DNA of 32,883 bases from Nitrososphaerota archaeon (GCA_022564515.1 JADFLH010000013.1:1-32883); one strand, 5' to 3'; counted from the first letter of the stretch, positions 8,027 through 17,197 are shown. Numbers and translations: made by a program. Notes: generated by a model from the sequence alone, not told the origin.

Positions 8027-9877
8027 GTGCGAATTTTACAATTACACTGTGATAACATAGAATATACCCCTACGAAAAAAGAGATATCTTCAGCAGAAGA
8101 AATCACTCCAGAGATAAAACGGTTTGATGAAGTGGTTGTTGCCTTTATAGCTGTAGAAGAAGGTGATGATTCTTCAGTTGCAAAAAAAGCAATGAATGAA
8201 ATCACAGATTCAATGAAAAAAGTAGGTTGCAAAAAACTCCTTCTTTATCCATATGCCCATCTTAGTTCAAAACTTGCATCTCCAACTACTGCTCTCAGTA
8301 TTTTAAAACAAATGGGATTGCTAGGAACCGATTTAGAAATTTCCAGAGCTCCTTTTGGTTGGACAAAATCGTATAAAATTCAGGTCAAAGGACACCCTCT
8401 TGCAGAAACTTCTAAAACCATAACAAAGGAGGATATCCAAGAAGAAATATCTGAGGCAGTGATATCAGAATCAAAAATCAAATCTTATTGGTATATTCTG
8501 ACATCTGATGGAACAATGCACGAATTTTCAGATTTTGATTTTACAAATTATCAAAATTTAGAAGTGTTAGCAAAATACGAATCAGATAAAAAGAAAAGTT
8601 TTGAGGAGCCTTCCCCTCATGTTAACTTAATGAAGAAATTGGCGATTGCAGATTATGAACCTGCATCTGACTCTGGCAATATGCGATTTTATCCCAACGG
8701 TCGATTGATAAAATCTCTAATGGAACAACTTGTCACAAAACGAGTTAGAGAATATGGTGGGTATGAAGTGGAAACTCCAATCATGTATGATTCACATCAT
8801 CCAAGTATGGAAAGCTACTTCAATAGATTCCCTGCACGACAATACAGCATTGACTCTGAAGGAAAACAGCTTTTCCTAAGATTCGCTGCATGCTTTGGCC
8901 AGTTCTTAATGGCTGCTGATTTTCAAATGTCATACAAGAATTTACCATACAAGTTATACGAACTAACAAGATATAGCTTTAGGCGGGAACAATCCGGAGA
9001 ACTTGTAGGATTACGACGTTTGAGAGCTTTCACGATGCCTGATTGCCATGTGTTTTGTAAAGATATGCCACAAGCAATTAGTGAGCTAAAAAAACGCTTT
9101 GATCTTTCAAAAGATGTAATCAAAGAATTAGGAATTAGTGACAAAGATTATGAACTGGCAATTCGTTTCACAGAAGAGTTTTACAACCAAAATAAAGAGC
9201 TAATTGTTGATTTTGTTAAAAAAAATGGAAGACCTGTCTTAGTTGAAATGTGGAAGGAAAAATTTTTCTATTTTGTCTTCAAGTGGGAATTTAATTACAT
9301 TGATAATTTAGGAAACGCCTCTGCATTATCTACTGATCAAATCGATGTTGAAAATGCTAAACGATTTGGTATTGAATTTGTAGATGAAAACAATAAGCCA
9401 CAATACCCAATAATCTTGCATAACTCTCCATCTGGAGCAATAGAGCGAGTGATTTATGCACTATTGGAAAACGCGGCTAAACAAGCAAAGGAAGGAAAAA
9501 AACCTCAATTACCACTTTGGCTTTCACCCACCCAAGTTCGAGTTATTCCATTAAAGGAAGATTTTTTGGAATTCAGCAAAAGTTTGGCATCAAAGATTTC
9601 ACAGAATGATATTAGAGTGGACATAGATGATAGGAATGAAACTATTGGAAAAAGAATACGAGAAGCTGAGAAAGAATGGATTCGGTACATATTGGTAATT
9701 GGAGAAAAAGAGGTAAATTCAGAAAAACTCAGCATTAGGGATCGACAAACAGGCGAAACTCGTGAATTGTTTTTTCAAGCTTTTTTAGATCAGATCAAAA
9801 ACCAAACAAAAGATAAACCGTTCTCTCCACTAAATTTACCAATGTATCTATCCAAAAGACCTCAAATCATGGTCTAG
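8027..9877 (+). CDS. thrS: Threonyl-tRNA synthetase, archaeal type
   Basis: 616 aa from GTG 8027. The product then begins MRILQLHCDNIEY, as in archaeal ThrRS; the frame opens at TTG 8015, which I judge too early. An archaea-type editing domain covers about residues 1-140. The class II catalytic core has motif 2 (FRREQSGELVGLRRLRAF) and motif 3 (GAIERVIYALLE). Zinc ligands are the Cys of AACFGQF, the His of MPDCH and the His of ILHNSP. An anticodon-binding domain follows from about LPLWLSPTQVRVIPL. It charges tRNA-Thr and clears mischarged Ser. Confidence 0.95.
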   Translation: MRILQLHCDNIEYTPTKKEISSAEEITPEIKRFDEVVVAFIAVEEGDDSSVAKKAMNEITDSMKKVGCKKLLLYPYAHLSSKLASPTTALSILKQMGLLGTDLEISRAPFGWTKSYKIQVKGHPLAETSKTITKEDIQEEISEAVISESKIKSYWYILTSDGTMHEFSDFDFTNYQNLEVLAKYESDKKKSFEEPSPHVNLMKKLAIADYEPASDSGNMRFYPNGRLIKSLMEQLVTKRVREYGGYEVETPIMYDSHHPSMESYFNRFPARQYSIDSEGKQLFLRFAACFGQFLMAADFQMSYKNLPYKLYELTRYSFRREQSGELVGLRRLRAFTMPDCHVFCKDMPQAISELKKRFDLSKDVIKELGISDKDYELAIRFTEEFYNQNKELIVDFVKKNGRPVLVEMWKEKFFYFVFKWEFNYIDNLGNASALSTDQIDVENAKRFGIEFVDENNKPQYPIILHNSPSGAIERVIYALLENAAKQAKEGKKPQLPLWLSPTQVRVIPLKEDFLEFSKSLASKISQNDIRVDIDDRNETIGKRIREAEKEWIRYILVIGEKEVNSEKLSIRDRQTGETRELFFQAFLDQIKNQTKDKPFSPLNLPMYLSKRPQIMV

Positions 9878-9952
9878 CAAATTACATTAAAACTAAATTT
9901 TGACGCATCGATTTATTACACAGTACATTTTGGATCTGGCTGGGATTAAGAC

Positions 9953-10819
9953 TTGAGCTTTCTTGATTTGTATTTGAATAGAACTCACTTGATATCGAGC
10001 TCTCAAGAGTATGGTGAACCTGTAGCTATAATTTTTGGTGTTCCATTTGATTCCACACATTCCTATAAACCTGGTACTAAATTTGGACCTGATGCAATAA
10101 GAGACACATTTAACAATATTGAGATATTTCATCCACAACTTCAACTTGATCTTGAATCTGTCAATATTGAAGATCTAGGAAATACAAGGCACACTGTTGT
10201 TGCCGAAGAAATGCTTACTATGGTACAAAAAATTACTACAGAACTTCTACAACGAAATAAACAAATTGTAATACTAGGTGGAGAACATTTGATAACATTG
10301 GGATCATACACAAGTTTCCCAAAGGAAACAGGCTATCTTGTGTTTGATGCTCACTATGACTTACGTGATGAATATGCTGATAATAAACTAAGTCATGCTG
10401 CATATCTTAGAAGAATTGTAGAAAAACGTGGTGCTGAAAACATCATCCATGTTGGAGCTCGTGCATTTGTGAAAGATGAACTTTCTTTTCTAACAGAACA
10501 TAACATAAAAATAATTTCTGACAAGGATATCCGGGAAGGTTATGGACCAAAACTTGTCAAAGATGCTATTTCTACTTTTGATAAAATCTACACTAGTTTT
10601 GATCTAGATGTTTTAGATCCTGCATTTGCTCCCGGTGTAGGTAATCCAGAAGCAAATGGTATTACCTCAAGAGAATTTTTTGATATGGTATATTCTATTG
10701 AAGGTACAAAAGTAACTGGCTTTGATATAGTAGAATTAAATCCTAATTATGATAGTGGGGCTACTGCTTCACTAGCCGCAAAAATCATGTCAATTATGAT
10801 CGCCTTGAATTTGAAGTAA
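9953..10819 (+). CDS. speB: Agmatinase / ureohydrolase family enzyme
   Basis: 288 aa from TTG 9953, the first possible start after an in-frame TAA at 9947-9949. All six binuclear manganese ligands are visible: H112 (GGEH), D132, H134 and D136 (FDAHYDLRD), and D217 and D219 (SFDLDVLDP). The family splits agmatine to putrescine and urea, or related guanidino compounds. Agmatinase is the likeliest call, since putrescine would feed spermidine and the nearby deoxyhypusine synthase. Substrate is inferred from family, not from a specificity motif. Confidence 0.85.
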   Translation: MSFLDLYLNRTHLISSSQEYGEPVAIIFGVPFDSTHSYKPGTKFGPDAIRDTFNNIEIFHPQLQLDLESVNIEDLGNTRHTVVAEEMLTMVQKITTELLQRNKQIVILGGEHLITLGSYTSFPKETGYLVFDAHYDLRDEYADNKLSHAAYLRRIVEKRGAENIIHVGARAFVKDELSFLTEHNIKIISDKDIREGYGPKLVKDAISTFDKIYTSFDLDVLDPAFAPGVGNPEANGITSREFFDMVYSIEGTKVTGFDIVELNPNYDSGATASLAAKIMSIMIALNLK

Positions 10820-11142
10820 TTGTTGTGTTGTTTTTATACAAATTTTGTTTCCAATTTTCAAGGAAAGATTACTTATTTTATAATACTTTGAATTCCCAGA
10901 CAAGTTGAATACTATATCTAACACCTTCTTCTAAATTTTTTATATATTACAACCATACGATTATCTCACTAACCAAGACCGTCACTGTCATTTCTTCAAA
11001 CTCAGACACGGAATTCTGTGAAAGTGTGTTATTTGATGCAGTTTTGGTCAGATAGATTGTATATTTTCTGACAGTCTGTTCACTTTATTCCTAAATGCAC
11101 TTCTGAGATGAAAAGTAATAATTCTGAAAAAATGATATTACA

Positions 11143-11166
11143 ATGACAGTTCGTATCAAATACAAT
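11143..11166 (+). repeat. 24-bp intergenic dyad element, copy 2
   Basis: The core ACAGTTCGTATCAAATAC is well kept, but the flanking arms are degraded (ATG at left, ACAAT at right). It stands alone in the gap between speB and the exported CFI-box gene. Confidence 0.65.
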
Positions 11167-11209
11167 TTTGAACTATTTCAAAATCTTCGAATTCATTATT
11201 TCTGGAAAT

Positions 11210-11219
11210 TGAATAAAAG
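11210..11219 (+). promoter_or_regulatory. TATA box of the CFI-box protein
   Basis: TGAATAAAAG lies about 30 nt before ATG 11245. It supports that start over the in-frame ATG at 11143. Confidence 0.5.
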
Positions 11220-11244
11220 AAGAGGATCAGTTTATTTATCTTCG

Positions 11245-12417
11245 ATGATACAACCACTGTCAGTGAATGTAAAGGTTAAAGTAATTACACTGTTTTTGGT
11301 GATGGTAGGTGCATTTATCTCCCCTACTTTTGCACAACAGTTTCAAGAACCAAATTATGTCATACGTGGTGGAGAAGTTTTAGGTTTTGCGATAGACCAA
11401 GAAACTACAACCCTAACAATTTTGCTAGAACCCAAAGCCGGTGGGGAATTAACCATAACATTACCCAGAAATTTGATCGATGCAAAAATTGATTCTGTGG
11501 ATAGTGATTTTATCATCTTAGTCGATGATTTAGGTTATCTTTTCTTTGAAGAAATAACAACATCATTTGATAGAACGGTTATAATTCCATTTCGACAATT
11601 TAACACTGAAATAAAAATAATAGGAACACATGTTTTTTCTCAAAGATCTACTTTATCAACTGCTGATCCACAACAACCAATAGACGATAAGATAAAATCA
11701 GAACTAAGGTCAGAAATACCTGATGGCCAAGCAAAACTTTTGATATTGTCTGACACTCAATGGTCAGGTGCACTTCAGGCTTCTGGTTTTGATTATACCG
11801 AATTAAGTGGTCAACATCATAGGACTATCATTTTTGGATGTGAAACCTCCATATTCCGTGGGGGAATTTTTGCAGCAAAAATTCAAAAAATAACAGAAGA
11901 TGGTTACGTGAAAATTGTTGTAATTCAGAATCAAAGAATTCTGGCACAGGGGTTAACAGAAGCACAATTTGGAGAAGTAATCATAAATGGTGACTGTGAT
12001 TCAAATGGCCCTAGAGGAGGTGGGTGTCTCATCGCTACGGCTACCTTTGGTTCAGAATTAGCCCCCCAAGTCCAAGAACTCAGAGAATTGCGAGATAATA
12101 CATTACTTCAAACAAGTTCTGGCTCTGCATTTATGGACGGATTCAATTCATTCTATTATTCATTTTCCCCAACAATAGCAGACTGGGAAAGAGAAAATCC
12201 TGTGTTAAAGGAAACAGTAAAGCTGATGATAACACCATTACTTACATCGCTTTCAATTCTAAACTATGTAGATATGGATTCAGAAGCTAAAGTGCTAGGA
12301 TATGGAATTGGTTTGATACTTTTGAATATTGGAATGTATTTTGCTGCACCAGTTGTAGCCATGATCCATCTGAAAAAGAAATTCCATAAACATTTGATAC
12401 AAACTGTAAAGAAGTAA
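11245..12417 (+). CDS. Exported protein with CFI-box C-terminal domain
   Basis: 390 aa from ATG 11245. A signal peptide (VKVITLFLVMVGAFI, then SPTFAQQ) directs export. Residues about 35-250 are beta-rich and unknown. At 257-268 the sequence GGGCLIATATFG opens a CFI-box domain: the Cys-Ile-Ala-Thr-Ala start, LAPQVQELRELRDN, YYSFSPTIADW and a final hydrophobic stretch (GYGIGLILLNIGMYFAAPVV). This domain is found at the C-terminus of many bacterial and archaeal surface proteins and may serve in anchoring or sorting. The exported location is well supported; the role is unknown. Confidence 0.75.
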   Translation: MIQPLSVNVKVKVITLFLVMVGAFISPTFAQQFQEPNYVIRGGEVLGFAIDQETTTLTILLEPKAGGELTITLPRNLIDAKIDSVDSDFIILVDDLGYLFFEEITTSFDRTVIIPFRQFNTEIKIIGTHVFSQRSTLSTADPQQPIDDKIKSELRSEIPDGQAKLLILSDTQWSGALQASGFDYTELSGQHHRTIIFGCETSIFRGGIFAAKIQKITEDGYVKIVVIQNQRILAQGLTEAQFGEVIINGDCDSNGPRGGGCLIATATFGSELAPQVQELRELRDNTLLQTSSGSAFMDGFNSFYYSFSPTIADWERENPVLKETVKLMITPLLTSLSILNYVDMDSEAKVLGYGIGLILLNIGMYFAAPVVAMIHLKKKFHKHLIQTVKK

Positions 12418-12488
12418 AATGATTTTGAATTAATTTGGAAATTTCTTTTAGTTCCTAAAAAAAATCATTTTATCACTACAACTAAAAT

Positions 12489-12499
12489 CAATATAATGG
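12489..12499 (+). promoter_or_regulatory. TATA box of the 12522 two-gene unit
   Basis: CAATATAATGG is centred about 28 nt before GTG 12522, leaderless spacing. Confidence 0.5.
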
Positions 12500-12521
12500 A
12501 TTACATTTTGTGTAGATCATC

Positions 12522-13772
12522 GTGACTTTTTCAAAACCAGATAGTATTAAATTTAGTTTTAATACGATTGCAATAGATTTGCCAGAATTAGAAGAATTTG
12601 CAGAAGCTTTGATAGGACAGCTGGAAGTTGAAATTTCAGAAGAAAAAGATATTGCCGGACTAGCCTCAAAAATCAGCGAAGACGCCAGTTTTACACTCAA
12701 ATTTGATGAGATTGAACAAATTTCAGAACAGTTACTGCCTGAACTAAAGCAAAAAGCTTCAGAGTTTTTAGGAATTCCAGTTTCTGATGGAATAAAATTA
12801 CAATACCCAGAGCTAAAAGATTTCAAACAATTAAAAGGAAAAAAAGTATTCTGTACAGATAATGCAAGAGAATATGTTGATGATCTATTCAATGCAGTTG
12901 CAAACGAAGACCTAAAACAAATCATCAAACTAATCAAACAAGACACTGCAAAGTTTCTTGTTTACTCTACTTATGCAAAGATGTACATCTCAAAAATTTC
13001 TACAACCTATGGCGATTATCTTAGCAATGCAATTTATCTTAACAAGTTCATTCTGTCAAGCTATCCACAAATCATTTTATACAAACAAGGAGCTCCATAC
13101 GAACCAAATTTTGATAATGTAAGAGCTGGATATATTGGTGCACTAAAAATGACCATTCTAGAAGAAATGATTCATTCAGTACAAGAAAATCTACAAAAAA
13201 TAAACAAAGAGGCCGTAATCCAAGTAAATTCCATAAATGAAGAACTAGCAAAAATCATTCTAGACCTTGATAATAAAACAGCAACCGGATTATCAGAGTA
13301 TCTACAACTACAGCCAGTGCCAGATGACTTTCCAATTGCAAAGCGAGCAAATCTTTTCTTTATGCTAAATCCAGATCACTTTATCTTAGAACTATTAGGT
13401 CCTGATGTAATGACATATTCGCGTGTAGAAGTTGACCCTAAAATTTTGGAATTTGTCCCCAATCTTTTAGATATATACAAACGATGGTTAATACCAATAC
13501 AAACTCACCACGCAGCCTTTACCACCATGGAGGGAATGGCAGAATTCTCAGTACAAAATATACTAAAAGATGATAAAGACTTTCAAAACTATCTTGCCAC
13601 ATTCATGGGAACTGATTTTTCCTCATACCAAGTCAGAAAAAGCATGGGAAAAGACTTTACACAAGCCATTTATGAAAAATTTGGCAAGAAAACCTTCAAG
13701 ATGGTAATTGAAAATCCTCCATCTACGAGGGAATTAAAGGAACCACAACTTTATCTCAAGAGAGTCCAATAA
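12522..13772 (+). CDS. Large conserved-looking protein of unknown function
   Basis: 416 aa from GTG 12522. It has no signal peptide and no membrane segment. The first 130 residues are acidic and helical. The centre contains ILEEMIHSVQENL and the C-terminal third HHAAFTTMEGMAEF. An EExxH followed by a distant HH and a Glu is suggestive of a metal site, perhaps a degenerate metallopeptidase, but it is not a standard HExxH. It is followed 12 nt later by the SirB1-like gene, so the two are probably cotranscribed. I do not recognise the family. Confidence 0.7.
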   Translation: MTFSKPDSIKFSFNTIAIDLPELEEFAEALIGQLEVEISEEKDIAGLASKISEDASFTLKFDEIEQISEQLLPELKQKASEFLGIPVSDGIKLQYPELKDFKQLKGKKVFCTDNAREYVDDLFNAVANEDLKQIIKLIKQDTAKFLVYSTYAKMYISKISTTYGDYLSNAIYLNKFILSSYPQIILYKQGAPYEPNFDNVRAGYIGALKMTILEEMIHSVQENLQKINKEAVIQVNSINEELAKIILDLDNKTATGLSEYLQLQPVPDDFPIAKRANLFFMLNPDHFILELLGPDVMTYSRVEVDPKILEFVPNLLDIYKRWLIPIQTHHAAFTTMEGMAEFSVQNILKDDKDFQNYLATFMGTDFSSYQVRKSMGKDFTQAIYEKFGKKTFKMVIENPPSTRELKEPQLYLKRVQ

Positions 13773-13784
13773 CCAGATTAAAAA

Positions 13785-14609
13785 TTGAATGAAAAATTTG
13801 ATCCTTTTGTTGCAGAATGGATTTCATTTGCTACAAATCCCAATTACAACTTGATTGAAAAATGTCTAAAGATGTCACAGCTTTTAGAATATCCCAAACT
13901 TGATGTGGATGAGTATATTAAAAAAATTGATGAGATTGGAAAATCATTAAAACTAGATTTAAACGAATCAAAAAATCCCACATATCTAATTTCAATGCTA
14001 AATGAACATTTGTTTTCACGTTATGGATTCAAGGGAGATGAAGAGGACTATTACAATCCCAAAAACAATTTTTTAAATGAGGTGATTGATAAAAAATCTG
14101 GAATTCCGATTACTCTTTCTATAATTTATTCCCAAGTTGCAAAATACATTGGAGTGGAACTTGAAATCGTTGGCTTTCCAAGTCATGTAGTTGTAAAGTA
14201 TCATGAAGAAATGATTTTAGATCCCTTCAATGGAGGACGATTGTTATCTGTTGATGATCTTCAAGAAATACTTGATAGGAATTTTGGTGGACAGGTAAAG
14301 TTTTCTTCAGAGTTTCTAAATGAGATTGATGATAAGAAAATACTTGTTAGGATTGTAAGAAATTTGAGAAATTCATACGCTCAATCTTTTGCATATGAGA
14401 AGGCAGTAAGATGCACCAACATGGCACTTGGGTTAGAACCGAACTCTCCTGAAGATGTTAGAGATAAAGGAATTTTAGAAGAAAGATTGCTCCACTATGA
14501 AACAGCTCTAAGATATCTTAATCGGTATCTTGAAATAAATCCAAATGCAGAAGACGTTGATTTTATTTTGGAATTAATAAAAAGTGTAAGAAATAAAATT
14601 AATCAATAA
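13785..14609 (+). CDS. SirB1/YchA-like transglutaminase-fold protein with TPR tail
   Basis: 274 aa from TTG 13785. The centre matches the SirB1 family: YYNPKNNFLNEVIDKKSG, IPITLSIIYSQVAKYIG, VGFPSHVVVKY and ILDPFNGGRLL. His and Asp of the transglutaminase triad are kept (SHVV, LDPF), but the position of the nucleophilic Cys is in GIPITLS, with no Cys. The protein is therefore probably a binding module and not an enzyme, as is usual in this family. Residues about 195-260 form two TPR-like helical pairs (AYEKAVRCTNMALGLEP, YETALRYLNRYLEINP). It follows the 12522 gene by 12 nt. Confidence 0.8.
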   Translation: MNEKFDPFVAEWISFATNPNYNLIEKCLKMSQLLEYPKLDVDEYIKKIDEIGKSLKLDLNESKNPTYLISMLNEHLFSRYGFKGDEEDYYNPKNNFLNEVIDKKSGIPITLSIIYSQVAKYIGVELEIVGFPSHVVVKYHEEMILDPFNGGRLLSVDDLQEILDRNFGGQVKFSSEFLNEIDDKKILVRIVRNLRNSYAQSFAYEKAVRCTNMALGLEPNSPEDVRDKGILEERLLHYETALRYLNRYLEINPNAEDVDFILELIKSVRNKINQ

Positions 14610-14769
14610 TTGAACTTACATCCGAACCTTTTTTAATTGTGGAAATTTCGTATCGTGCAATTTTGTTTCTTAGTGCTTTTTTGAGAATGTCAACTTCAGC
14701 TCTCAGTGTGGCAACCTCATCTTCTAGTCTTGCTATTCGCTCATAGACTGTTTCGACCTCTGCACTCAT
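14599..14769 (-). CDS. Small coiled-coil protein, 56 aa
   Basis: ATG 14769 to TAA 14599-14601. The peptide starts MSAEVETVYERIARLEDEVA and continues with heptads of Leu/Val (TLRAEVDILKKALRN), a short coiled coil, then a basic segment and a DVSSIID end. Convergent overlap of 11 nt with the SirB1-like gene. It could be an oligomerising partner or regulator. It is short, but codon-like composition and a clean start support it. Confidence 0.6.
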   Translation of the reverse strand: MSAEVETVYERIARLEDEVATLRAEVDILKKALRNKIARYEISTIKKGSDVSSIID

Positions 14770-14830
14770 AGAAATTAAGGGAAGAAAATGACCTTAAAAA
14801 GTTATAGGTGAATTTATCCACATGCTTAAT

Positions 14831-14992
14831 CTATAAATCAAATTCTTGATTGCATGCAGGACATTTTCCTTTTTCTTTGCCGGTTGGACCAATAATAAAA
14901 ATTCGGCCTATTGTTTTACATAGTGAACACATTCCAGTCGTGACATTTTTTGGTCCTGTTTTGACAATCTTTTGGGTTTTTCTACGCCCCAT
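14831..14992 (-). CDS. Small zinc-ribbon protein, 53 aa
   Basis: ATG 14992 to TAG 14831-14833. A basic N-terminus (MGRRKTQKIVKTGPKN) precedes a zinc ribbon made of CSLC and, 22 residues later, CPAC. Such proteins are often nucleic-acid binding. It sits 51 nt downstream of tRNA-Ser on the same strand and 61 nt upstream of the 56-aa coiled-coil gene, so these may share transcription. Confidence 0.7.
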   Translation of the reverse strand: MGRRKTQKIVKTGPKNVTTGMCSLCKTIGRIFIIGPTGKEKGKCPACNQEFDL

Positions 14993-15043
14993 TATTAGAG
15001 AAGTTACAAAGGCGTCTTTTAAGTCTAATTTTTTTTAAAAAAA

Positions 15044-15130
15044 TGGCGCGGAGAGGGGGATTTGAACCCCCGAGTCCTTGCGAACATGGGATTAGCAATC
15101 CCACGCCCTACCATGCTAGGCGATCTCCGC
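15044..15130 (-). tRNA. trnS: tRNA-Ser (GCT anticodon)
   Basis: The minus strand folds as a class II tRNA. The acceptor is GCGGAGA/TCTCCGC with discriminator G, and CCA is encoded (15044-15046). The anticodon loop TTGCTAA gives anticodon GCT for AGC/AGU codons. The long variable arm (ATGTTCGCAAGGACT) and the T-arm GGGGGTTCAAATCCCCC are present. Confidence 0.95.
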
Positions 15131-15269
15131 ATGCGCTTGCTAAACTTTTGTGTTAAGTAAACCTTTTTTCGCCTATAGTTTCAGAAATGGTCAGAAAGAA
15201 GAATCTTAAAATTTCATCACTAGTTTCGAGCAACAGAACTAAGGCTGAAAAACAAGTATGAATTGATAA

Positions 15270-15290
15270 ACCATATATCAAATGTAAATT
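15270..15290 (+). repeat. Degenerate copy of the 24-bp element
   Basis: TATCAAATGTAAAT (15276-15289) matches the 3' half of the element; the CAGTTCG half is lost. It lies about 4 nt beyond the stop of the phosphoesterase gene, the same relative position as the better copies. Confidence 0.35.
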
Positions 15291-15293
15291 TAT

Positions 15294-16040
15294 TCATTCT
15301 TGGCCAAATTGGGAATAGTTTTTCACAATATTCTCAAGTGGTGTTCTTTGTCCACCAACGATCTTTAGATCAACTGCTACTTTTTTCCCTTTAATTGTGA
15401 TGATGTTGTAAGTATTTTCAAAAAGTCCTCTAACTCTTTCTGATGATACAGTTCCTGCATTTACAATCTGCAAGTTTCCAAAATTCCAAACCCATGGTCT
15501 GTGTTTGTGTCCACACAAAACAATATCTACATTTGTTTGTAAAATTGTTCTAAGCACATCACCAGCATCAATTGCAGTTACCCTGTCTGAACCTGTATCA
15601 GGGATTCCAACAAGATGATGGTGCATAGCGAGTATCTTTACTCTGTCTTTGTACTTTATCATGGTACGTTCAAGCCAAAGGTTTTGTCTATATCCAACTT
15701 CACCTTCATTTCTGTCAGGCCTCGCTGTCCCAAGTGTGACAAGAACTATATCACTCCCAAGCTCGTTTATGGTTTCAAAGGGAAAGAATTTTTTGAATGC
15801 CAGATAACCTGTATTTCTATAGTCATGATTTCCGCTAATTGTGATAATTTTTTTTGTTTTAAGTTTTGAAACAAGTTTTTTGCACTCTTTGTATTCGTTT
15901 ATCAATCCCTCGTTGGTAAGATCGCCAGTAATTATGATAGCATCAGGTTTAAGATCATTTACTTCTTGTACTACCTTTGCAAACGTTTTGGGTCGGAATT
16001 GAGAACCAATGTGAAGATCTGATAATTGTACTAGTAACAT
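15294..16040 (-). CDS. Calcineurin-like metallophosphoesterase
   Basis: 248 aa from ATG 16040; TTG 16046 two codons earlier is possible. All metal-binding motifs are in order: SDLHIG, GDLTNEG, SGNHDYR, MHHHLVG and CGHKHRPW. This pattern is close to the Icc/CpdA-like phosphodiesterases, which act on cyclic nucleotides or other phosphodiesters. Substrate cannot be read from sequence. It is divergent from the isocitrate dehydrogenase gene, about 100 nt apart. Confidence 0.85.
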   Translation of the reverse strand: MLLVQLSDLHIGSQFRPKTFAKVVQEVNDLKPDAIIITGDLTNEGLINEYKECKKLVSKLKTKKIITISGNHDYRNTGYLAFKKFFPFETINELGSDIVLVTLGTARPDRNEGEVGYRQNLWLERTMIKYKDRVKILAMHHHLVGIPDTGSDRVTAIDAGDVLRTILQTNVDIVLCGHKHRPWVWNFGNLQIVNAGTVSSERVRGLFENTYNIITIKGKKVAVDLKIVGGQRTPLENIVKNYSQFGQE

Positions 16041-16107
16041 TTCCAATATTTTGGAAATTCGGATTAATAAATTAGTTCTAAATTAATGATCAAAAAGTGA
16101 GAGTACA

Positions 16108-16116
16108 ATTAAATAC
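16108..16116 (+). promoter_or_regulatory. TATA-like element of icd
   Basis: ATTAAATAC is centred about 29 nt before TTG 16141, consistent with a leaderless mRNA. Confidence 0.4.
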
Positions 16117-16140
16117 ACTTGATCTTGAAATCCCGCTGTC

Positions 16141-17169
16141 TTGGGAAAAAAAGCAGCCGTAATCAAAGGAGATGGAACAGGACCTGATCTTGTTGATGCC
16201 ATGCTTCACGTTTTAAAGTCGTGCAATACCCAAATTGAACTGATTTTATGTGAAGCAGGATCTGAACAATGGGAAAAATTTGGTGGAGATACCTACATTC
16301 CAGATTCTACGGCAAAGATAATGGAGGAAAGTAATGCCTGTTTTAAGGGGCCTACAACTACCAATCCTTCACCAGAGGCTCCAAGAAGTGTTGCGGTCTC
16401 TACCAGACAAAAGTTTGAGCTTTACGCAAACGTGCGGCCAATTAAAACATATGATAGGTTATCCCCTGATAAAAAATTAGACTTTGTTTGCTTTAGGGAG
16501 GCAACTGAGGGGTTGTATTCGGGAATAGAGTTTGATATCTCAGATGATTCGGCTATAGCAATTAGAAAAATCACACGAAGGGGATGTAAAAGAATTGTAG
16601 ATGCTGCTTTTGATTGGGCAAAAAAACATGAATTGAAAAAAATTATTGGCATTACAAAAAGGAATATACTAAAAAAAACTGATGGGATTTTTTGGGGAGA
16701 AATTGAACGAGCATCAAAAGAAAATCCTGAAATCGAAATTGAGGAATACTATATTGATAACATGACGCAGCAATTAGTAAAAAATCCAGAAAGGTTCAAC
16801 AACAGTGTCTTACTTAGTACCAATCTGTTTATGGATATTATTTCAGAGTGTGCATCAGGCAACATTGGCTCTATAGGAAATGTTTACTCTGCAAACATTG
16901 GGAATTCTTATGCCATGTTTGAGCCAGCACATGGTAGCGCACCAAAATACAAAGGGATGAACAAGGTAAACCCAACTGCAACGATACTGTCAGGTGCATG
17001 GATGGTTGAATATCTTGGAGAGCCAGATATCAAAAAAGCAATCTTTGAGGCAGCTGATCAAGTAATTAATGAAGGAAAAACTGTTACATATGATCTTGGT
17101 GGCAATAGTGGAACAAAGGAAATGACAAATGCCATTGCAAACCTTGCAAAAGAAAAATTACTAAAATAA
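16141..17169 (+). CDS. icd: Isocitrate dehydrogenase (isocitrate/isopropylmalate DH family)
   Basis: 342 aa from TTG 16141. It probably oxidises isocitrate to 2-oxoglutarate in the TCA reactions that supply biosynthesis. Motifs: [12 protein letters not shown] at the N-terminus, substrate-site Args in [27 protein letters not shown], and the cofactor loop [12 protein letters not shown] with [11 protein letters not shown]. Lys-Tyr after GSAP resembles NADP-dependent enzymes. The sister activities, 3-isopropylmalate and homoisocitrate dehydrogenase, share the fold. The YSGIE segment favours isocitrate. Confidence 0.8.
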   Translation: MGKKAAVIKGDGTGPDLVDAMLHVLKSCNTQIELILCEAGSEQWEKFGGDTYIPDSTAKIMEESNACFKGPTTTNPSPEAPRSVAVSTRQKFELYANVRPIKTYDRLSPDKKLDFVCFREATEGLYSGIEFDISDDSAIAIRKITRRGCKRIVDAAFDWAKKHELKKIIGITKRNILKKTDGIFWGEIERASKENPEIEIEEYYIDNMTQQLVKNPERFNNSVLLSTNLFMDIISECASGNIGSIGNVYSANIGNSYAMFEPAHGSAPKYKGMNKVNPTATILSGAWMVEYLGEPDIKKAIFEAADQVINEGKTVTYDLGGNSGTKEMTNAIANLAKEKLLK

Positions 17170-17197
17170 AGTGTTCATTTACATTTCATAACAACTA

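Larger units (their letters stand above)
10820..11244. other. 425-base AT-rich gap before the CFI-box protein
   Basis: I see no credible gene. It holds a weak hairpin, GTCAGA (11047-11052) with TCTGAC (11067-11072), one copy of the 24-bp element (11143-11166) and a TATA box near 11210. The frame beginning at ATG 11143 is part of the repeat copy and is unlikely to be translated. Confidence 0.4.

Noticed and set aside
11143-11244. N-terminal extension of the CFI-box protein from ATG 11143
   Set aside because: ATG 11143 is inside a repeat copy, the added residues lack a signal peptide, and TATA 11210-11219 fits ATG 11245.
15187-15261. 24-residue basic frame MVRKKNLKISS... downstream of tRNA-Ser
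   Set aside because: No promoter at a suitable distance, very short, no recognisable pattern.
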